The notes under the pieces are model-generated. The model saw nothing but the letters and a program-made list of their open reading frames with translations, had not been told where the DNA came from and searched no databases. From contig NZ_CP010817.1 of the NCBI RefSeq assembly GCF_000833025.1, forward strand, positions 3,658,001 to 3,722,000: DNA of 64,000 nt, in the 5' to 3' direction. Made by a program: the position numbers and the translations under genes. This DNA is from Myroides profundi (GTDB taxonomy: Bacteria; Bacteroidota; Bacteroidia; Flavobacteriales; Flavobacteriaceae). This document shows positions 38,001 to 47,514 of this stretch, piece by piece (position 1 is the first letter of the stretch; each line of letters opens with the position of its first letter).

Positions 38001-39332
38001 TTATAGATTATTTACTTCTGCCTTAAACTGATGTCCTCTATCTTCATAATTTTTAAACAAATCAAAACTTGCACAGGCTGGTGATAACAATACTGTATCT
38101 CCACTCTCAGCCAAGCGTTGTGCCATCTTCACAGCATCAGCCATACTCTGAACTTCGATTAGTGTATCTACCACCTGTTCATAAGCCGCTTTTATCTTAC
38201 TATTATCTACTCCTAAGCAGATAATACTTTTTACTTTCTCACGAACTAAAGGCATTAACTCATCATAATCATTTCCTTTATCCACACCTCCAACAATCCA
38301 AACTGTTGGTGTCTTCATGCTTTCTAACGCAAAAAAAGTAGCATTGATATTAGTCGCTTTAGAATCGTTTATATACTGAACATTCTCTACTTTCATCACC
38401 TTCTCTAAGCGATGCTCAGCGCCCTGAAAATCAGACAAGCTCTCTCTAATACTTTGCTTTCTTATTCTTTTTAATTGTGCCACAGCAGTAGCTGCCATAG
38501 CATTCTTAACATTGTGCTTTCCTTCAACACCCAATTCGCTAATTGGTAATATCAGTGTTTCCTTGTCCATAGCCACTACAATATTTTGCCCTTCTAAATA
38601 AGCTCCGTACTCTAACTTTTTAGTAATAGAGAATGGTACTCTTTTAGCAGCAGTTTTATTATTAGTTAACCAACGTTGAATCTCCACATCATCATCATCA
38701 TAGATTAGATAATCCTCTTTAGTCTGATTCAATGTAATTCTAAACTTAGCATTGATATAATTTTCATATTTATAATCATATCTATCTAAGTGATCTGGAC
38801 TAATATTAGTAATAACAGCAATATGAGGTCTAAACTTGCGTATGCCATCTAATTGAAAACTACTCAATTCTAACACATAACACTTTTCAGGATTCACAGC
38901 TACCTGTTTAGCATAGCTATCTCCTATATTTCCCCCAATACCAACGTTCAATCCTCCCTTACTCAATAAATGATAAGTAAGCATAGTCGTTGTTGTTTTC
39001 CCATTACTACCTGTAATAGCGACAGATGGTTCTGTATTAAAAGTATAAGCAAACTCTATCTCCGAAATCACATCGATATCTGCTGCTAATGCTTTTTGAA
39101 TAATAGCTACTTTATCTGGTATCCCAGGGCTTTTCACGATTATATCACCACTTAATATTTCTATCTCTGTATGTTTTCCCTCTTCCCAACGTATATTGAA
39201 TTCATTCAGAACAGACTTATATTTATCTTCAATCTGTCCAAAATCAGAAACGAATACATCATATCCTTTAGTCATAGCTAGCACAGCTGTACCAACTCCA
39301 CTTTCTCCTGCTCCTAATACAACTACTCTCAT
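38001..39332 (-). CDS. murD: UDP-MurNAc-L-Ala-D-glutamate ligase
   Basis: A 443-residue Mur ligase adding D-Glu. N-terminal GAGESGVGTAVLA, ATP loop ITGSNGKTTTT (about residues 107-117), NISPDHLDRY, VQYINDSKATN and the C-terminal LLSPACASFDLFKNYEDRGHQF are signatures of MurD. Cytoplasmic. It starts 1 nt after mraY ends and is followed by ftsW after 7 nt, so it is in the same transcript. Confidence 0.98.
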   Translation of the reverse strand: MRVVVLGAGESGVGTAVLAMTKGYDVFVSDFGQIEDKYKSVLNEFNIRWEEGKHTEIEILSGDIIVKSPGIPDKVAIIQKALAADIDVISEIEFAYTFNTEPSVAITGSNGKTTTTMLTYHLLSKGGLNVGIGGNIGDSYAKQVAVNPEKCYVLELSSFQLDGIRKFRPHIAVITNISPDHLDRYDYKYENYINAKFRITLNQTKEDYLIYDDDDVEIQRWLTNNKTAAKRVPFSITKKLEYGAYLEGQNIVVAMDKETLILPISELGVEGKHNVKNAMAATAVAQLKRIRKQSIRESLSDFQGAEHRLEKVMKVENVQYINDSKATNINATFFALESMKTPTVWIVGGVDKGNDYDELMPLVREKVKSIICLGVDNSKIKAAYEQVVDTLIEVQSMADAVKMAQRLAESGDTVLLSPACASFDLFKNYEDRGHQFKAEVNNL

Positions 39333-39333
39333 A

Positions 39334-40545
39334 CTATCTTATTTTTAAAGAAACAATACAGAATATTCCTAACAATATTCCGATAATCCAAAAGCGAGTT
39401 ACAATCTTACTTTCATGATATCCTTTCTTTTGGAAATGGTGGTGAAGTGGAGACATTAAAAATATCCTTCTTCCTTCCCCATATCTCTTCTTAGTATATT
39501 TAAAGTAACCTACCTGTAATACTACTGATAAGTTCTCTGCTAAAAATATTCCACATAATACTGGAATGATTAACTCTTTTCTTACTGCTATAGCTAATAC
39601 TGCTATAATACCACCAATAGTTAAACTACCTGTATCTCCCATAAATACCTGCGCAGGATAGGTATTATACCATAAGAACCCTATCAATGCACCCATAAAG
39701 GAGGCTATGTAAATAGTCATCTCACCTGAATGAGGTATATACATTACATTCAGATAAGCTGATAGCACAACGTTCCCTGAAATAAACGCAAAAATTCCCA
39801 ACACAAATGTTGAGATTGCTGACGTACCGGCGGCCAGTCCATCGATACCATCTGTTAGGTTAGCTCCATTAGATACAGCTGTCACAATAAAGATTACAAC
39901 AGGTATAAAGATTAACCAAGTATATTTCTCTGCACCCTCTCCTAACCAACTGATTAAGATAGAATAGTCAAACTCATTGTCTTTTAAAAAAGGAATAGTC
40001 GTTGCTGTTGACTTTACATCATATCTACTAGCTACATCTTCAACTAATGCTCTATTCGCAGGCATTTCTCTAACCGTTACAGTAGGGCTAAAATAAAGTA
40101 CTGCTCCTACGATTAATCCTAGTCCTACCTGTCCTATTACTTTGAATCGTCCTTTCAGTCCTTCTTTATCCTTTTTCTTCATCTTTAGATAATCATCTAA
40201 GAATCCGATAGTCCCCATCCATACTGTCGTTAACAAAAGTAATAGAACGTAAGTATTGTCAAGTTTTGCAAACAATAGAACTGGTATAAGAGTAGCTACA
40301 ATAATAATTAGCCCTCCCATAGTTGGTGTACCTGCTTTTTCCTTCTGCCCTTCTAATCCAAGCTCACGAACAGTCTCACCAATCTGCATTTTTCGTAAAT
40401 ATTTGATAATTCTCTTACCGTAGATGATCGAAATCAGCAATGAGAATATCATAGCCATACCTGATCGGAAAGTGATGTATTGAAACATCCCCGCCCCAGG
40501 AATTTTGAAATAATCATCTAAGTACTCAAATAAATAATATAACAT
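39334..40545 (-). CDS. mraY: Phospho-MurNAc-pentapeptide transferase MraY
   Basis: A 403-residue membrane enzyme with about ten helices that transfers phospho-MurNAc-pentapeptide to undecaprenyl phosphate, forming lipid I. The catalytic motifs are present: [51 protein letters not shown] and the HHHFQKKG loop. It is longer than E. coli MraY (360), through a periplasmic insert of about 50 residues before YTWLIF (around residues 160-215), common in Bacteroidota. Confidence 0.98.
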   Translation of the reverse strand: MLYYLFEYLDDYFKIPGAGMFQYITFRSGMAMIFSLLISIIYGKRIIKYLRKMQIGETVRELGLEGQKEKAGTPTMGGLIIIVATLIPVLLFAKLDNTYVLLLLLTTVWMGTIGFLDDYLKMKKKDKEGLKGRFKVIGQVGLGLIVGAVLYFSPTVTVREMPANRALVEDVASRYDVKSTATTIPFLKDNEFDYSILISWLGEGAEKYTWLIFIPVVIFIVTAVSNGANLTDGIDGLAAGTSAISTFVLGIFAFISGNVVLSAYLNVMYIPHSGEMTIYIASFMGALIGFLWYNTYPAQVFMGDTGSLTIGGIIAVLAIAVRKELIIPVLCGIFLAENLSVVLQVGYFKYTKKRYGEGRRIFLMSPLHHHFQKKGYHESKIVTRFWIIGILLGIFCIVSLKIR

Positions 40546-40564
40546 ACCTTAAATCTCCCTTATT

Positions 40565-42022
40565 CTATTGTTCTAAAAATTCAGTTACAATCTCTAAATC
40601 ATTAAAATGATTTCTTACCCCTTTAATCTCCTGATAAGTTTCATGTCCCTTACCAGCGATTAAAATAATATCACCAGCTTCTGCCTGCTGACAAGCTAAT
40701 TTGATAGCTTGCTTACGATCCTCCACTACTATAGTCTTCATCGTATTCTGAGGCTCCACTCCTTTTTCCATTTCTTCTAAGATTACAACAGGGTCTTCGA
40801 AGCGTGGATTATCTGAAGTGAATATTACTTTATTACTCAGTTCTGACGCTATCTGTGCCATCTCTGGTCTTTTCGTTTTATCTCTATTACCTCCACATCC
40901 TACTACAGTGATTAGTTTCTCATTGTAGGTACGAATAGAGTTAATTGTTTCTATTACATTCTTTAATGCATCAGGTGTATGAGCGTAATCTACTATAGCA
41001 GTTACCTTTTTAGAAGATACTACGTATTGGAATCTTCCTGCTACACTAGTTAACTTGCTTACTTCTAATAAAGCATCCTCTTCACGCACTCCTAATTGGA
41101 TAGCTGCTGCATAAACAGCCAATAGATTAGAAGCATTAAACAAGCCTATTAATTGAACCCAAATCTCACGTTGATTAATTTTCATTAACATCCCAGAGAA
41201 CTGACTTTCTAATACTTCAGCTTTATAATCAGCTACATTCTTAAGACCATAAGTCTTGATAGTTGCACCTGTATTTTGGGTCATAATCAACCCATTTTTA
41301 TCATCTACATTTGTTATTGCAAAAGCACCTTTAGGCAATTGATCAAAGAAAGCTTTTTTCGCATTTCTATATTCAGCGAACGTTTTGTGATAATCTAGAT
41401 GATCGTGTGTTAGGTTAGTAAATATCCCTCCATCAAACTCTAGACTATGTGTACGCATCTGTACAATACCATGCGAACTAACTTCCATAAAACAGTACTC
41501 ACATCCAGCTTCAACCATCTCATTTAAATAATGATTGATCGTAAGCGAATCAGGTGTAGTGTGCGTAGCATTATAATCTACATCTCCTACTTTTATAACT
41601 ACAGTAGATAATAAACCTACCTCATATCCTAAGTTTTTAAACAACGTATACAAAAGAGTAGCTATAGTTGTTTTTCCATTTGTACCTGTTACTCCAACTA
41701 ATTTTAATTTAGAAGAAGGGTTGTCATAAAAATTACTAGCAACGATGGCTAGTGCCTTATTACTATCTTCCACTAATATATAGGTAACTCCTGACTGGAT
41801 ATCCTCTGGCAATCTCTCACATATAACAGCACTAGCACCATCTTTAATCGCTTGTGAGATATAGTCATGACCATCTACTACAGTACCAGGTATAGCTACA
41901 AATAGAGTCCCTTTTGAAACTTCACGTGAATCAAATGCAATCTTGGTCACAGTAAGTTCTAAATCACCTCCTGTAACAGATATCATTTTTGCTTTGTATA
42001 ATAATTCGTTTAACTTTTTCAC
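40565..42022 (-). CDS. murE: UDP-MurNAc-tripeptide synthetase MurE (meso-DAP type)
   Basis: A 485-residue Mur ligase that adds the third amino acid. The ATP loop GTNGKTT is at residues 113-119, and DSREV, TTPDSL and YAHTPDAL motifs follow. The substrate motif DNPR (in TSDNPRFEDP) marks the enzyme as specific for meso-diaminopimelate rather than lysine, so the peptidoglycan is of the DAP type. It overlaps ftsI by 4 nt. murF, which usually follows in the cluster, is missing: mraY comes directly next. Confidence 0.98.
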   Translation of the reverse strand: MKKLNELLYKAKMISVTGGDLELTVTKIAFDSREVSKGTLFVAIPGTVVDGHDYISQAIKDGASAVICERLPEDIQSGVTYILVEDSNKALAIVASNFYDNPSSKLKLVGVTGTNGKTTIATLLYTLFKNLGYEVGLLSTVVIKVGDVDYNATHTTPDSLTINHYLNEMVEAGCEYCFMEVSSHGIVQMRTHSLEFDGGIFTNLTHDHLDYHKTFAEYRNAKKAFFDQLPKGAFAITNVDDKNGLIMTQNTGATIKTYGLKNVADYKAEVLESQFSGMLMKINQREIWVQLIGLFNASNLLAVYAAAIQLGVREEDALLEVSKLTSVAGRFQYVVSSKKVTAIVDYAHTPDALKNVIETINSIRTYNEKLITVVGCGGNRDKTKRPEMAQIASELSNKVIFTSDNPRFEDPVVILEEMEKGVEPQNTMKTIVVEDRKQAIKLACQQAEAGDIILIAGKGHETYQEIKGVRNHFNDLEIVTEFLEQ

Positions 42023-44022
42023 GATAGTTCTAATACTACTTTTTGATTCTTAATTATTTTTTGTCCAGCTATTACAGACTGTTTCTTTATTTTTCCTATT
42101 CCTTTTATTTCTACTTTTAAACCTAAGTTTTCTAATAGAGGTACTGCGTCCATTGCATACATTCCTCTCACATCAGGCATAACTTCAAGATTATCCATTA
42201 CTTTCTCATGATAATCTTGGTAACTTGTTCTCACATTAGACGGTACTTCATCTATATTGCTCAAACTTGTTGTTGTAGGCACATCCGTATATATCTTCTG
42301 TGCTATACGTTTAAATACAGGCCCAGACACATCCGCCCCATAATAACTCTTCGTTCTATCTGGTTTATGTATAATCACTATACATGAATATTTCGGATTC
42401 TCCGTTGGGAAGTATCCCGCAAAAGAAGAAGAATAATACATATCCTTTCCTTTTCCTTTCCCATAATTTACCTGAGCAGTTCCCGTTTTACCCGCCATTG
42501 AGAAATTAGGAGAACCTACTTTTCTACCTGTCCCTTTTATAACTACATTAGTCAATACTCCTTGTACCTGTTTAATAACTTCTGGAGAAGCAATCTGAGG
42601 GTTTAAAACCTCTGGTTCAAACTTCACCACTGTTTTATTAAACTCTTTTACTTCTGAGACAAACATTGGTTTTACCATCACCCCATTATTTGCCACTGCA
42701 TTATACAATGTCAAAGTATGTAAAGGTGTTATCGAAATCCCATACCCAAAAGCCATCCAAGGCAACGCTAATCCACTCCACCCTTTTTTACCAGGTTTTG
42801 GTATATAAGGTACACTTGCTCCTTTAATAGGTATATCTAATGCCTTATCCATACCTAGAGTAGATAGATAATTAGTGAACTCACTAGGCTTATCTTTAAA
42901 TCCTTCGTTCACAGCTTGAGTGATCACAGTGTTTGATGACACCTCTATCCCTCTCGCTAGCGAAATCTTTCCATATCCTCCCCATTTAGAATCCCTCACT
43001 CTTGCATTATAAAACTTTACCACACCATCATTCGTATCATATATCCTAGCAGTATCACTTTTCCCTTTTTCTAAAAGAGCAAGTAATGATGCTAGTTTAA
43101 ACGTAGAACCAGGCTCGTGTTTCTCTCCTACAGCATAATTAATTGTTTCATAATAATTACCACTTTCAGATCGTCCTAAATTAGAAATAGCTTTAATAGC
43201 ACCAGTTCCAACTTCCATCACTACCACACATCCATGATCTGCACTATAATACTCTAATTGTTTTAGTAGTGCATGGTGAGCGATATCTTGTATATAAACA
43301 TCAATGGTAGATACGATATCTTGTCCATCGATAGGTTCTATCTCATTTTCATCATTAATAGGCTTCCATTGATCCTTACCAAGACTTTGCATCTTTCTAC
43401 GACCATCTACTCCACTTAAATAGGATGTAAATGCTCCTTCTATTCCTACTCGAGTGAAAGAATTATCCTCATTCTTTCTTTCATACCCGATTGTACGTTG
43501 TGCAATCTTACCTATAGGATGTTGCCTAATTGTTTTTTGCAGAGAAATAAGCCCTCCTTTATAAGGCCCTCTTTTTAAAAGAGGAAAGCTTTTAACTCTT
43601 ACATATTGTGTATAACTAAGATCTTTAGCTATGAATACATATCTGTTTCCATTCTTTCTAGCCTTTCTAAGCATATTTTCATAATAGCTAGAAGGTTTCT
43701 GAAACATCACTCCTAAAGAATCAGACAACGGCTTCACATTCTCGTAAAAATCCTTCTCACTAGGTGCTAAACCATCAAAACGAATTTCAAAGACCGGTAC
43801 AGAAGTCGCTAATAGACTTCCATCTGACGAATACACATTCCCTCTATTAGCAGGAATCTCTTCTATCTTTACTCTAGTTTTATCTTGAGCCTTAGCTCTT
43901 AGCTCCTTTCCTTCTATCCCCTGGATCTGTACTAATCTATAGATAATCCCTCCCGCAAAGAGTAAAACCAAAGCAGAGATAAGATATATATTCACATAAA
44001 TATTCTTATTATTTAGCGCCAT
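42019..44022 (-). CDS. ftsI: Septal transpeptidase FtsI (PBP3) with PASTA domain
   Basis: A 667-residue class B penicillin-binding protein. One N-terminal membrane helix (about residues 9-28), the dimerisation domain (RGNVYSSDGSLLATS) and the transpeptidase domain with SxxK at Ser306-Lys309 (PGSTFKLAS), SSN at 362-364 and KTGT at 512-515 are present. A single C-terminal PASTA domain (about residues 608-667, VMPDVRGMYAMDAVPLLENL) is added, unlike E. coli FtsI. It cross-links septal peptidoglycan in the periplasm together with FtsW and is a target of beta-lactams. Overlaps ftsL by 10 nt and murE by 4 nt. Confidence 0.98.
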   Translation of the reverse strand: MALNNKNIYVNIYLISALVLLFAGGIIYRLVQIQGIEGKELRAKAQDKTRVKIEEIPANRGNVYSSDGSLLATSVPVFEIRFDGLAPSEKDFYENVKPLSDSLGVMFQKPSSYYENMLRKARKNGNRYVFIAKDLSYTQYVRVKSFPLLKRGPYKGGLISLQKTIRQHPIGKIAQRTIGYERKNEDNSFTRVGIEGAFTSYLSGVDGRRKMQSLGKDQWKPINDENEIEPIDGQDIVSTIDVYIQDIAHHALLKQLEYYSADHGCVVVMEVGTGAIKAISNLGRSESGNYYETINYAVGEKHEPGSTFKLASLLALLEKGKSDTARIYDTNDGVVKFYNARVRDSKWGGYGKISLARGIEVSSNTVITQAVNEGFKDKPSEFTNYLSTLGMDKALDIPIKGASVPYIPKPGKKGWSGLALPWMAFGYGISITPLHTLTLYNAVANNGVMVKPMFVSEVKEFNKTVVKFEPEVLNPQIASPEVIKQVQGVLTNVVIKGTGRKVGSPNFSMAGKTGTAQVNYGKGKGKDMYYSSSFAGYFPTENPKYSCIVIIHKPDRTKSYYGADVSGPVFKRIAQKIYTDVPTTTSLSNIDEVPSNVRTSYQDYHEKVMDNLEVMPDVRGMYAMDAVPLLENLGLKVEIKGIGKIKKQSVIAGQKIIKNQKVVLELS

Positions 44023-44372
44023 AACTTATCCCAAAAACTTTCTTTTTCTACTTCTCTTGTTACTTTGATCTTTGTCGCCGGTGTCTCTGAAGGAAATATT
44101 CCATCTTCTTCTAAATTCTTAGTGATAGTGGACTCCATCTTTAACTCCATTAACTCTGATCGTGTATCAACAAACTCTGCACGCAACATCTTCACTTCAT
44201 GAGTTAGTTTTGCTATTTTAAATACTTTCGCCTCATACGACTGAGTATTACCAATCAACAATAAACTTAAAATGATTACATAAATAATAAATGCCCAAGT
44301 CTTAGCCGAATTCTCATTAACGAGAATCTTAGCTTTGATAATATCTCCTGGGCTACTTACTTTATTTTTCAT
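44013..44372 (-). CDS. ftsL: FtsL-like cell division protein
   Basis: A 119-residue bitopic protein: cytoplasmic basic N-terminus of about 25 residues, one membrane helix (about 26-43, WAFIIYVIILSLLLIGN) and a periplasmic coiled coil (KLTHEVKMLRAEFVDTRSEL). This shape and its place between rsmH and ftsI identify FtsL, which with FtsB bridges FtsQ to FtsWI. Sequence similarity alone would not be enough. Start overlaps the rsmH stop by 4 nt. Confidence 0.9.
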   Translation of the reverse strand: MKNKVSSPGDIIKAKILVNENSAKTWAFIIYVIILSLLLIGNTQSYEAKVFKIAKLTHEVKMLRAEFVDTRSELMELKMESTITKNLEEDGIFPSETPATKIKVTREVEKESFWDKLWR

Positions 44373-45283
44373 TTTTTCTCGGCAATTCTCAATTTCGCAG
44401 AGCGAGCTCTATTATTTATTGCAATTTCTTCATCAGTTGGCAAGATCAACTTCCCTAACTGTTTCATCGGAACTTCAAATCTTCCGAAGAAGTCTTTTTC
44501 AGGTTCTCCTTCGAACATTCCGTTTTTCATAAATCGTTTCACTAAACGATCTTCTAATGAATGGTAAGAGATAATACTTAATCTCCCTTTCGGCTTCAAG
44601 ACCTCTTGGCTTTGTACCAACATTTCTTTTAACACATCCATTTCCTGATTCACTTCTATTCGAATCGCTTGATATATCTGAGCCAAAATCCTAGCACTCT
44701 TATGAGCAGGCAAGAATCTAGCCAATACCTCTTTTAATTCATCTGTATTCCTGATAGGGTTGTCTACTCTCGCCTTTACGATTGTATTCGCAATAGCTCC
44801 AGCATTTTTTAATTCCCCATACATATAAAACATATTTCTAAGATCCGCTTCTTCATATTCATTCACCACGTTAAAAGCAGAAATATCTCCTGACTGATTC
44901 ATTCTCATATCTAGCTCACCATCGAATCTTGTCGAGAATCCTCTCTCTGGCACATCGAACTGATGTGATGACACTCCTAAATCTCCTAACACCCCATCTA
45001 CTTCTTTCACTCCATGAAAACGCAAATAACGTTTTAGATATCTAAAATTTTGATTGATCAAAGTAAACCTTGGGTCATCTAACGCATTTGCTAATGCATC
45101 CTCATCTTGATCAAATGCAAACAACTTCCCTTCACTTCCTAGACGGTTAAGTATCTCTCTAGAGTGTCCTCCTCCTCCGAATGTCACATCTACATAGACA
45201 CCATTCGGATCAGTAATTAATCCATCAATACTCTCTGTCAACAAAACAGGTCTGTGATAACCGTATTCTTCTTTACTCATCAA
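44369..45283 (-). CDS. rsmH: 16S rRNA m4C1402 methyltransferase RsmH
   Basis: A 304-residue SAM-dependent methyltransferase (formerly MraW) that makes the N4-methyl group of C1402 of 16S rRNA in the decoding centre. YHRPVLLTESIDGL, the SAM loop VDVTFGGGGHSREIL, DQDEDAL, GVLGDLGVSSHQFDVPERGFS and the end ISYHSLEDRLVKRFMK are family motifs. The mraZ-rsmH pair opens the cluster; the start overlaps the end of mraZ by 11 nt. Confidence 0.98.
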   Translation of the reverse strand: MMSKEEYGYHRPVLLTESIDGLITDPNGVYVDVTFGGGGHSREILNRLGSEGKLFAFDQDEDALANALDDPRFTLINQNFRYLKRYLRFHGVKEVDGVLGDLGVSSHQFDVPERGFSTRFDGELDMRMNQSGDISAFNVVNEYEEADLRNMFYMYGELKNAGAIANTIVKARVDNPIRNTDELKEVLARFLPAHKSARILAQIYQAIRIEVNQEMDVLKEMLVQSQEVLKPKGRLSIISYHSLEDRLVKRFMKNGMFEGEPEKDFFGRFEVPMKQLGKLILPTDEEIAINNRARSAKLRIAEKK

Positions 45284-45728
45284 AACTTATATTACTCATT
45301 ACATCCTGAGCCAACTCTCCGAAATCAAAATCATCCACCTCTAGCGTTGCCTCGTACAATTTCTTATCCCAAATTTCCATTATATTCACCTTAGACGAAA
45401 AAACAAGATCCTTGCTTATTTGTGCAAAATCTATCAAGTCTTTCGCTATCAAAAGACGTCCTGCATCATCTATTTCAACATTCTTCACACCAGCCATAAA
45501 ACGACGAATAAAAGCATCATTCTTTTTATCAAAAGGATTCAACTTTCCTATTTTACTCATCATTCTATCCCATTCCGCCATCGGCCATAACTCTAAACAG
45601 CTCTCAAAAACAGAACGTTTTAATACAAAACCATCGCCAATACCAGGCAACTGCTTCTTTAGAGAAGCAGGTACAAGCACCCTTCCTTTAGCGTCTATTT
45701 TGCATTCATATGTTCCGATTATTGCCAT
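45273..45728 (-). CDS. mraZ: Transcriptional regulator MraZ
   Basis: A 151-residue protein with two SpoVT-AbrB domains: GTYECKIDAKGRVLVPASLKKQL (residues 5-27) and NVEIDDAGRLLIAKDL (about residues 81-96). MraZ binds repeats before its own gene and controls the dcw cluster in several bacteria. Here three GTGG boxes at 10-bp spacing lie 49-72 bp upstream of the start. It is the first gene of a run of 13 genes in one direction. Confidence 0.97.
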   Translation of the reverse strand: MAIIGTYECKIDAKGRVLVPASLKKQLPGIGDGFVLKRSVFESCLELWPMAEWDRMMSKIGKLNPFDKKNDAFIRRFMAGVKNVEIDDAGRLLIAKDLIDFAQISKDLVFSSKVNIMEIWDKKLYEATLEVDDFDFGELAQDVMSNISFDE

Positions 45729-45756
45729 CTATGTACACCTATAAATATAATCTTAG

Positions 45757-45764
45757 CAAATGTA
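45757..45764 (-). promoter_or_regulatory. -7 element of mraZ/dcw promoter
   Basis: On the minus strand TACATTTG, a perfect TAnnTTTG, 29 nt before the mraZ ATG. The -33 position falls among the MraZ boxes. Confidence 0.6.
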
Positions 45765-45773
45765 GTCAATTTT

Positions 45774-45800
45774 TTACCACAATTTACCACTTTTTCCCAC
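45774..45800 (-). promoter_or_regulatory. MraZ-binding repeats
   Basis: Read on the minus strand: GTGGGAAAAA, GTGGTAAATT, GTGGTAAAAA, three boxes with GTGG at exact 10-bp spacing. E. coli-type MraZ sites are direct repeats of (G)TGGGN with 5-nt gaps, that is the same 10-bp period. The third box touches the expected -33 element, so bound MraZ should block transcription of the dcw operon. Confidence 0.75.
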
Positions 45801-46043
45801 TTTGTTGATAAGTTTTGAGTGTTAAACTAAATAATTCAAGTAAATAGGGTAATCAGCTGACTAATAGTCCTTAATTTTAAAATACAAATCACAATTCGAA
45901 CCCTAGCTTTTGACCATAAAAACGCTTTTATCAACACCCATAAATTAGCATTTACGACAAGGCCAGAAGCGCTGAAATGGACAAATTCACACTTTTACAA
46001 TAAATTATTACTCCTTTTAGAATTTTTCTCATATTTAAAAACG

Positions 46044-46051
46044 TATATTTG
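46044..46051 (+). promoter_or_regulatory. -7 element of hydrolase-engB promoter
   Basis: TATATTTG, a perfect TAnnTTTG, 31 nt before the ATG at 46083. Confidence 0.55.
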
Positions 46052-46082
46052 TGGGAATTTAAAAATCGCATTTAGAAACTAC

Positions 46083-46850
46083 ATGGAGCGAACTTTAAAA
46101 GAAGATGGTAAATTCCGTTTTATAGAAATTGGCGAAGGTACACCAATTGTTATCTTACACGGATTAATGGGAGGTCTGAGCAATTTTGATGGTGTTACAA
46201 ATTTTTTCCCAAATGAAGGTTACAAAGTAGTTCTTCCAGAACTTCCACTTTACACGAACAGCATTTTAAAAACGAATGTAAAGGCTTTCGCAAAATTTGT
46301 AAAAGATTTTATAGATAGAAGAGGTTATAAAAAAGTGATCTTGCTAGGGAATTCTCTAGGAGGACATATCGCTTTGTACTTTTCAAAAATGTATCCTGAA
46401 TATCTTCAAGCGATGATATTAACAGGAAGCTCTGGCTTATACGAAAGTGCTATGGGAGACAGCTACCCTAAACGTGGGGACTATGAATACATCAAGAAGA
46501 AAGCTGAAGATGTATTTTATCATCCAGAAATAGCTACTAAAGAAATCGTAGACGAAGTCTTTGCTACAGTTAATGATCGAATGAAAGTAATCAAGACTAT
46601 TACTATCGCCAAAAGTGCGATACGACACAATATGTCTAAAGATTTACCTAAAATAAAAGTACCTACGTGTTTAATCTGGGGAAAGAATGATAAAGTAACT
46701 CCTCCTGAAGTAGCTGTAGAGTTCAATGAACTACTACCTGACTCTGACCTATATTGGATCGATGAGTGTGGACATGCTGCTATGATGGAACACCCAGATC
46801 AATTCAACGAATTACTAAACGCGTGGTTTATCAAAAGAAATATCAAATAA
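46083..46850 (+). CDS. Alpha/beta hydrolase
   Basis: A 255-residue alpha/beta-fold hydrolase. The oxyanion region ILHGLMGG (residues 24-31), the nucleophile elbow GNSLGG with Ser91, the acid in [11 protein letters not shown] and the His in [15 protein letters not shown] complete a catalytic triad. A cap region lies between about residues 120 and 190. No signal peptide, so cytoplasmic. The substrate is unknown. The stop is 1 nt before engB, and the pair shares a promoter; this hydrolase-engB pairing is frequent in flavobacteria as I recall, with no known functional link. Confidence 0.9.
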   Translation: MERTLKEDGKFRFIEIGEGTPIVILHGLMGGLSNFDGVTNFFPNEGYKVVLPELPLYTNSILKTNVKAFAKFVKDFIDRRGYKKVILLGNSLGGHIALYFSKMYPEYLQAMILTGSSGLYESAMGDSYPKRGDYEYIKKKAEDVFYHPEIATKEIVDEVFATVNDRMKVIKTITIAKSAIRHNMSKDLPKIKVPTCLIWGKNDKVTPPEVAVEFNELLPDSDLYWIDECGHAAMMEHPDQFNELLNAWFIKRNIK

Positions 46851-46851
46851 A

Positions 46852-47472
46852 ATGAAAATAAATACAGCTGAATTTGTTGTTAGTAACTCTGACGCTAAGA
46901 AGTGTCCTAATGAACCTATCCCTGAATATGCATTCATCGGTAGATCTAATGTAGGTAAGTCTTCTCTGATCAATATGCTTACTAATCAAAAATACTTAGC
47001 CAAAACCTCTTCTAGACCAGGAAAGACACAACTAATCAACCACTTTAAAATTAATTCTAATTGGTATTTAGTAGACTTACCAGGTTATGGGTACGCAAAA
47101 GTATCTAAAAAGACTAAAGCTGTATTCCAGAAGTTTATCACAGATTACTTCGAGAATAGACAACAATTAGTAAGTGCCTTTGTATTAGTAGATATAAGAC
47201 ATGAAGCTCAGAAGATTGACTTAGAATTCATGCAGTATCTAGGAGAGACAGAAGTTCCTTTCTCTATCATCTTTACTAAAGCTGATAAAGTAGGTAAACA
47301 AAAAGTAGCTAGCCTTATCGCTGACTACAGAAAGAAAATGTTAGCTGATAACTGGGAAGAAATGCCACCATGCTTTGTTACCTCATCAGAAGACAAAACT
47401 GGTAGAGACGAAGTCTTAAACTATATCGAAGAAATAAACGTTGAGATGTTTAAAAATCAAAACTTTATATAA
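46852..47472 (+). CDS. engB: Ribosome biogenesis GTPase EngB (YsxC/YihA)
   Basis: A 206-residue TRAFAC GTPase. G1 [10 protein letters not shown] (residues 30-39), G2 region [15 protein letters not shown]3 DLPGYG, G4 TKAD (FTKADKVGK) and G5 TSSED are present in order, and length matches the family (about 200). EngB takes part in assembly of the large ribosomal subunit and is essential in many bacteria. It ends with a strong terminator. Confidence 0.97.
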   Translation: MKINTAEFVVSNSDAKKCPNEPIPEYAFIGRSNVGKSSLINMLTNQKYLAKTSSRPGKTQLINHFKINSNWYLVDLPGYGYAKVSKKTKAVFQKFITDYFENRQQLVSAFVLVDIRHEAQKIDLEFMQYLGETEVPFSIIFTKADKVGKQKVASLIADYRKKMLADNWEEMPPCFVTSSEDKTGRDEVLNYIEEINVEMFKNQNFI

Positions 47473-47476
47473 AACA

Positions 47477-47504
47477 AAAAACTGCTTAATAGCAGTTTTT
47501 TTTT
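47477..47504 (+). terminator. Intrinsic terminator after engB
   Basis: AAAACTGC/GCAGTTTT stem with T9 tail. Confidence 0.88.
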
Positions 47505-47514
47505 ATTTCTATCA

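Larger units (their letters stand above)
45729..46082. other. 354-bp divergent control region of the dcw cluster
   Basis: It contains the mraZ promoter and MraZ boxes on the left and the promoter of the hydrolase-engB unit on the right. Between about 45830 and 46010 I see no coding sequence and no further clear signal. Confidence 0.65.
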
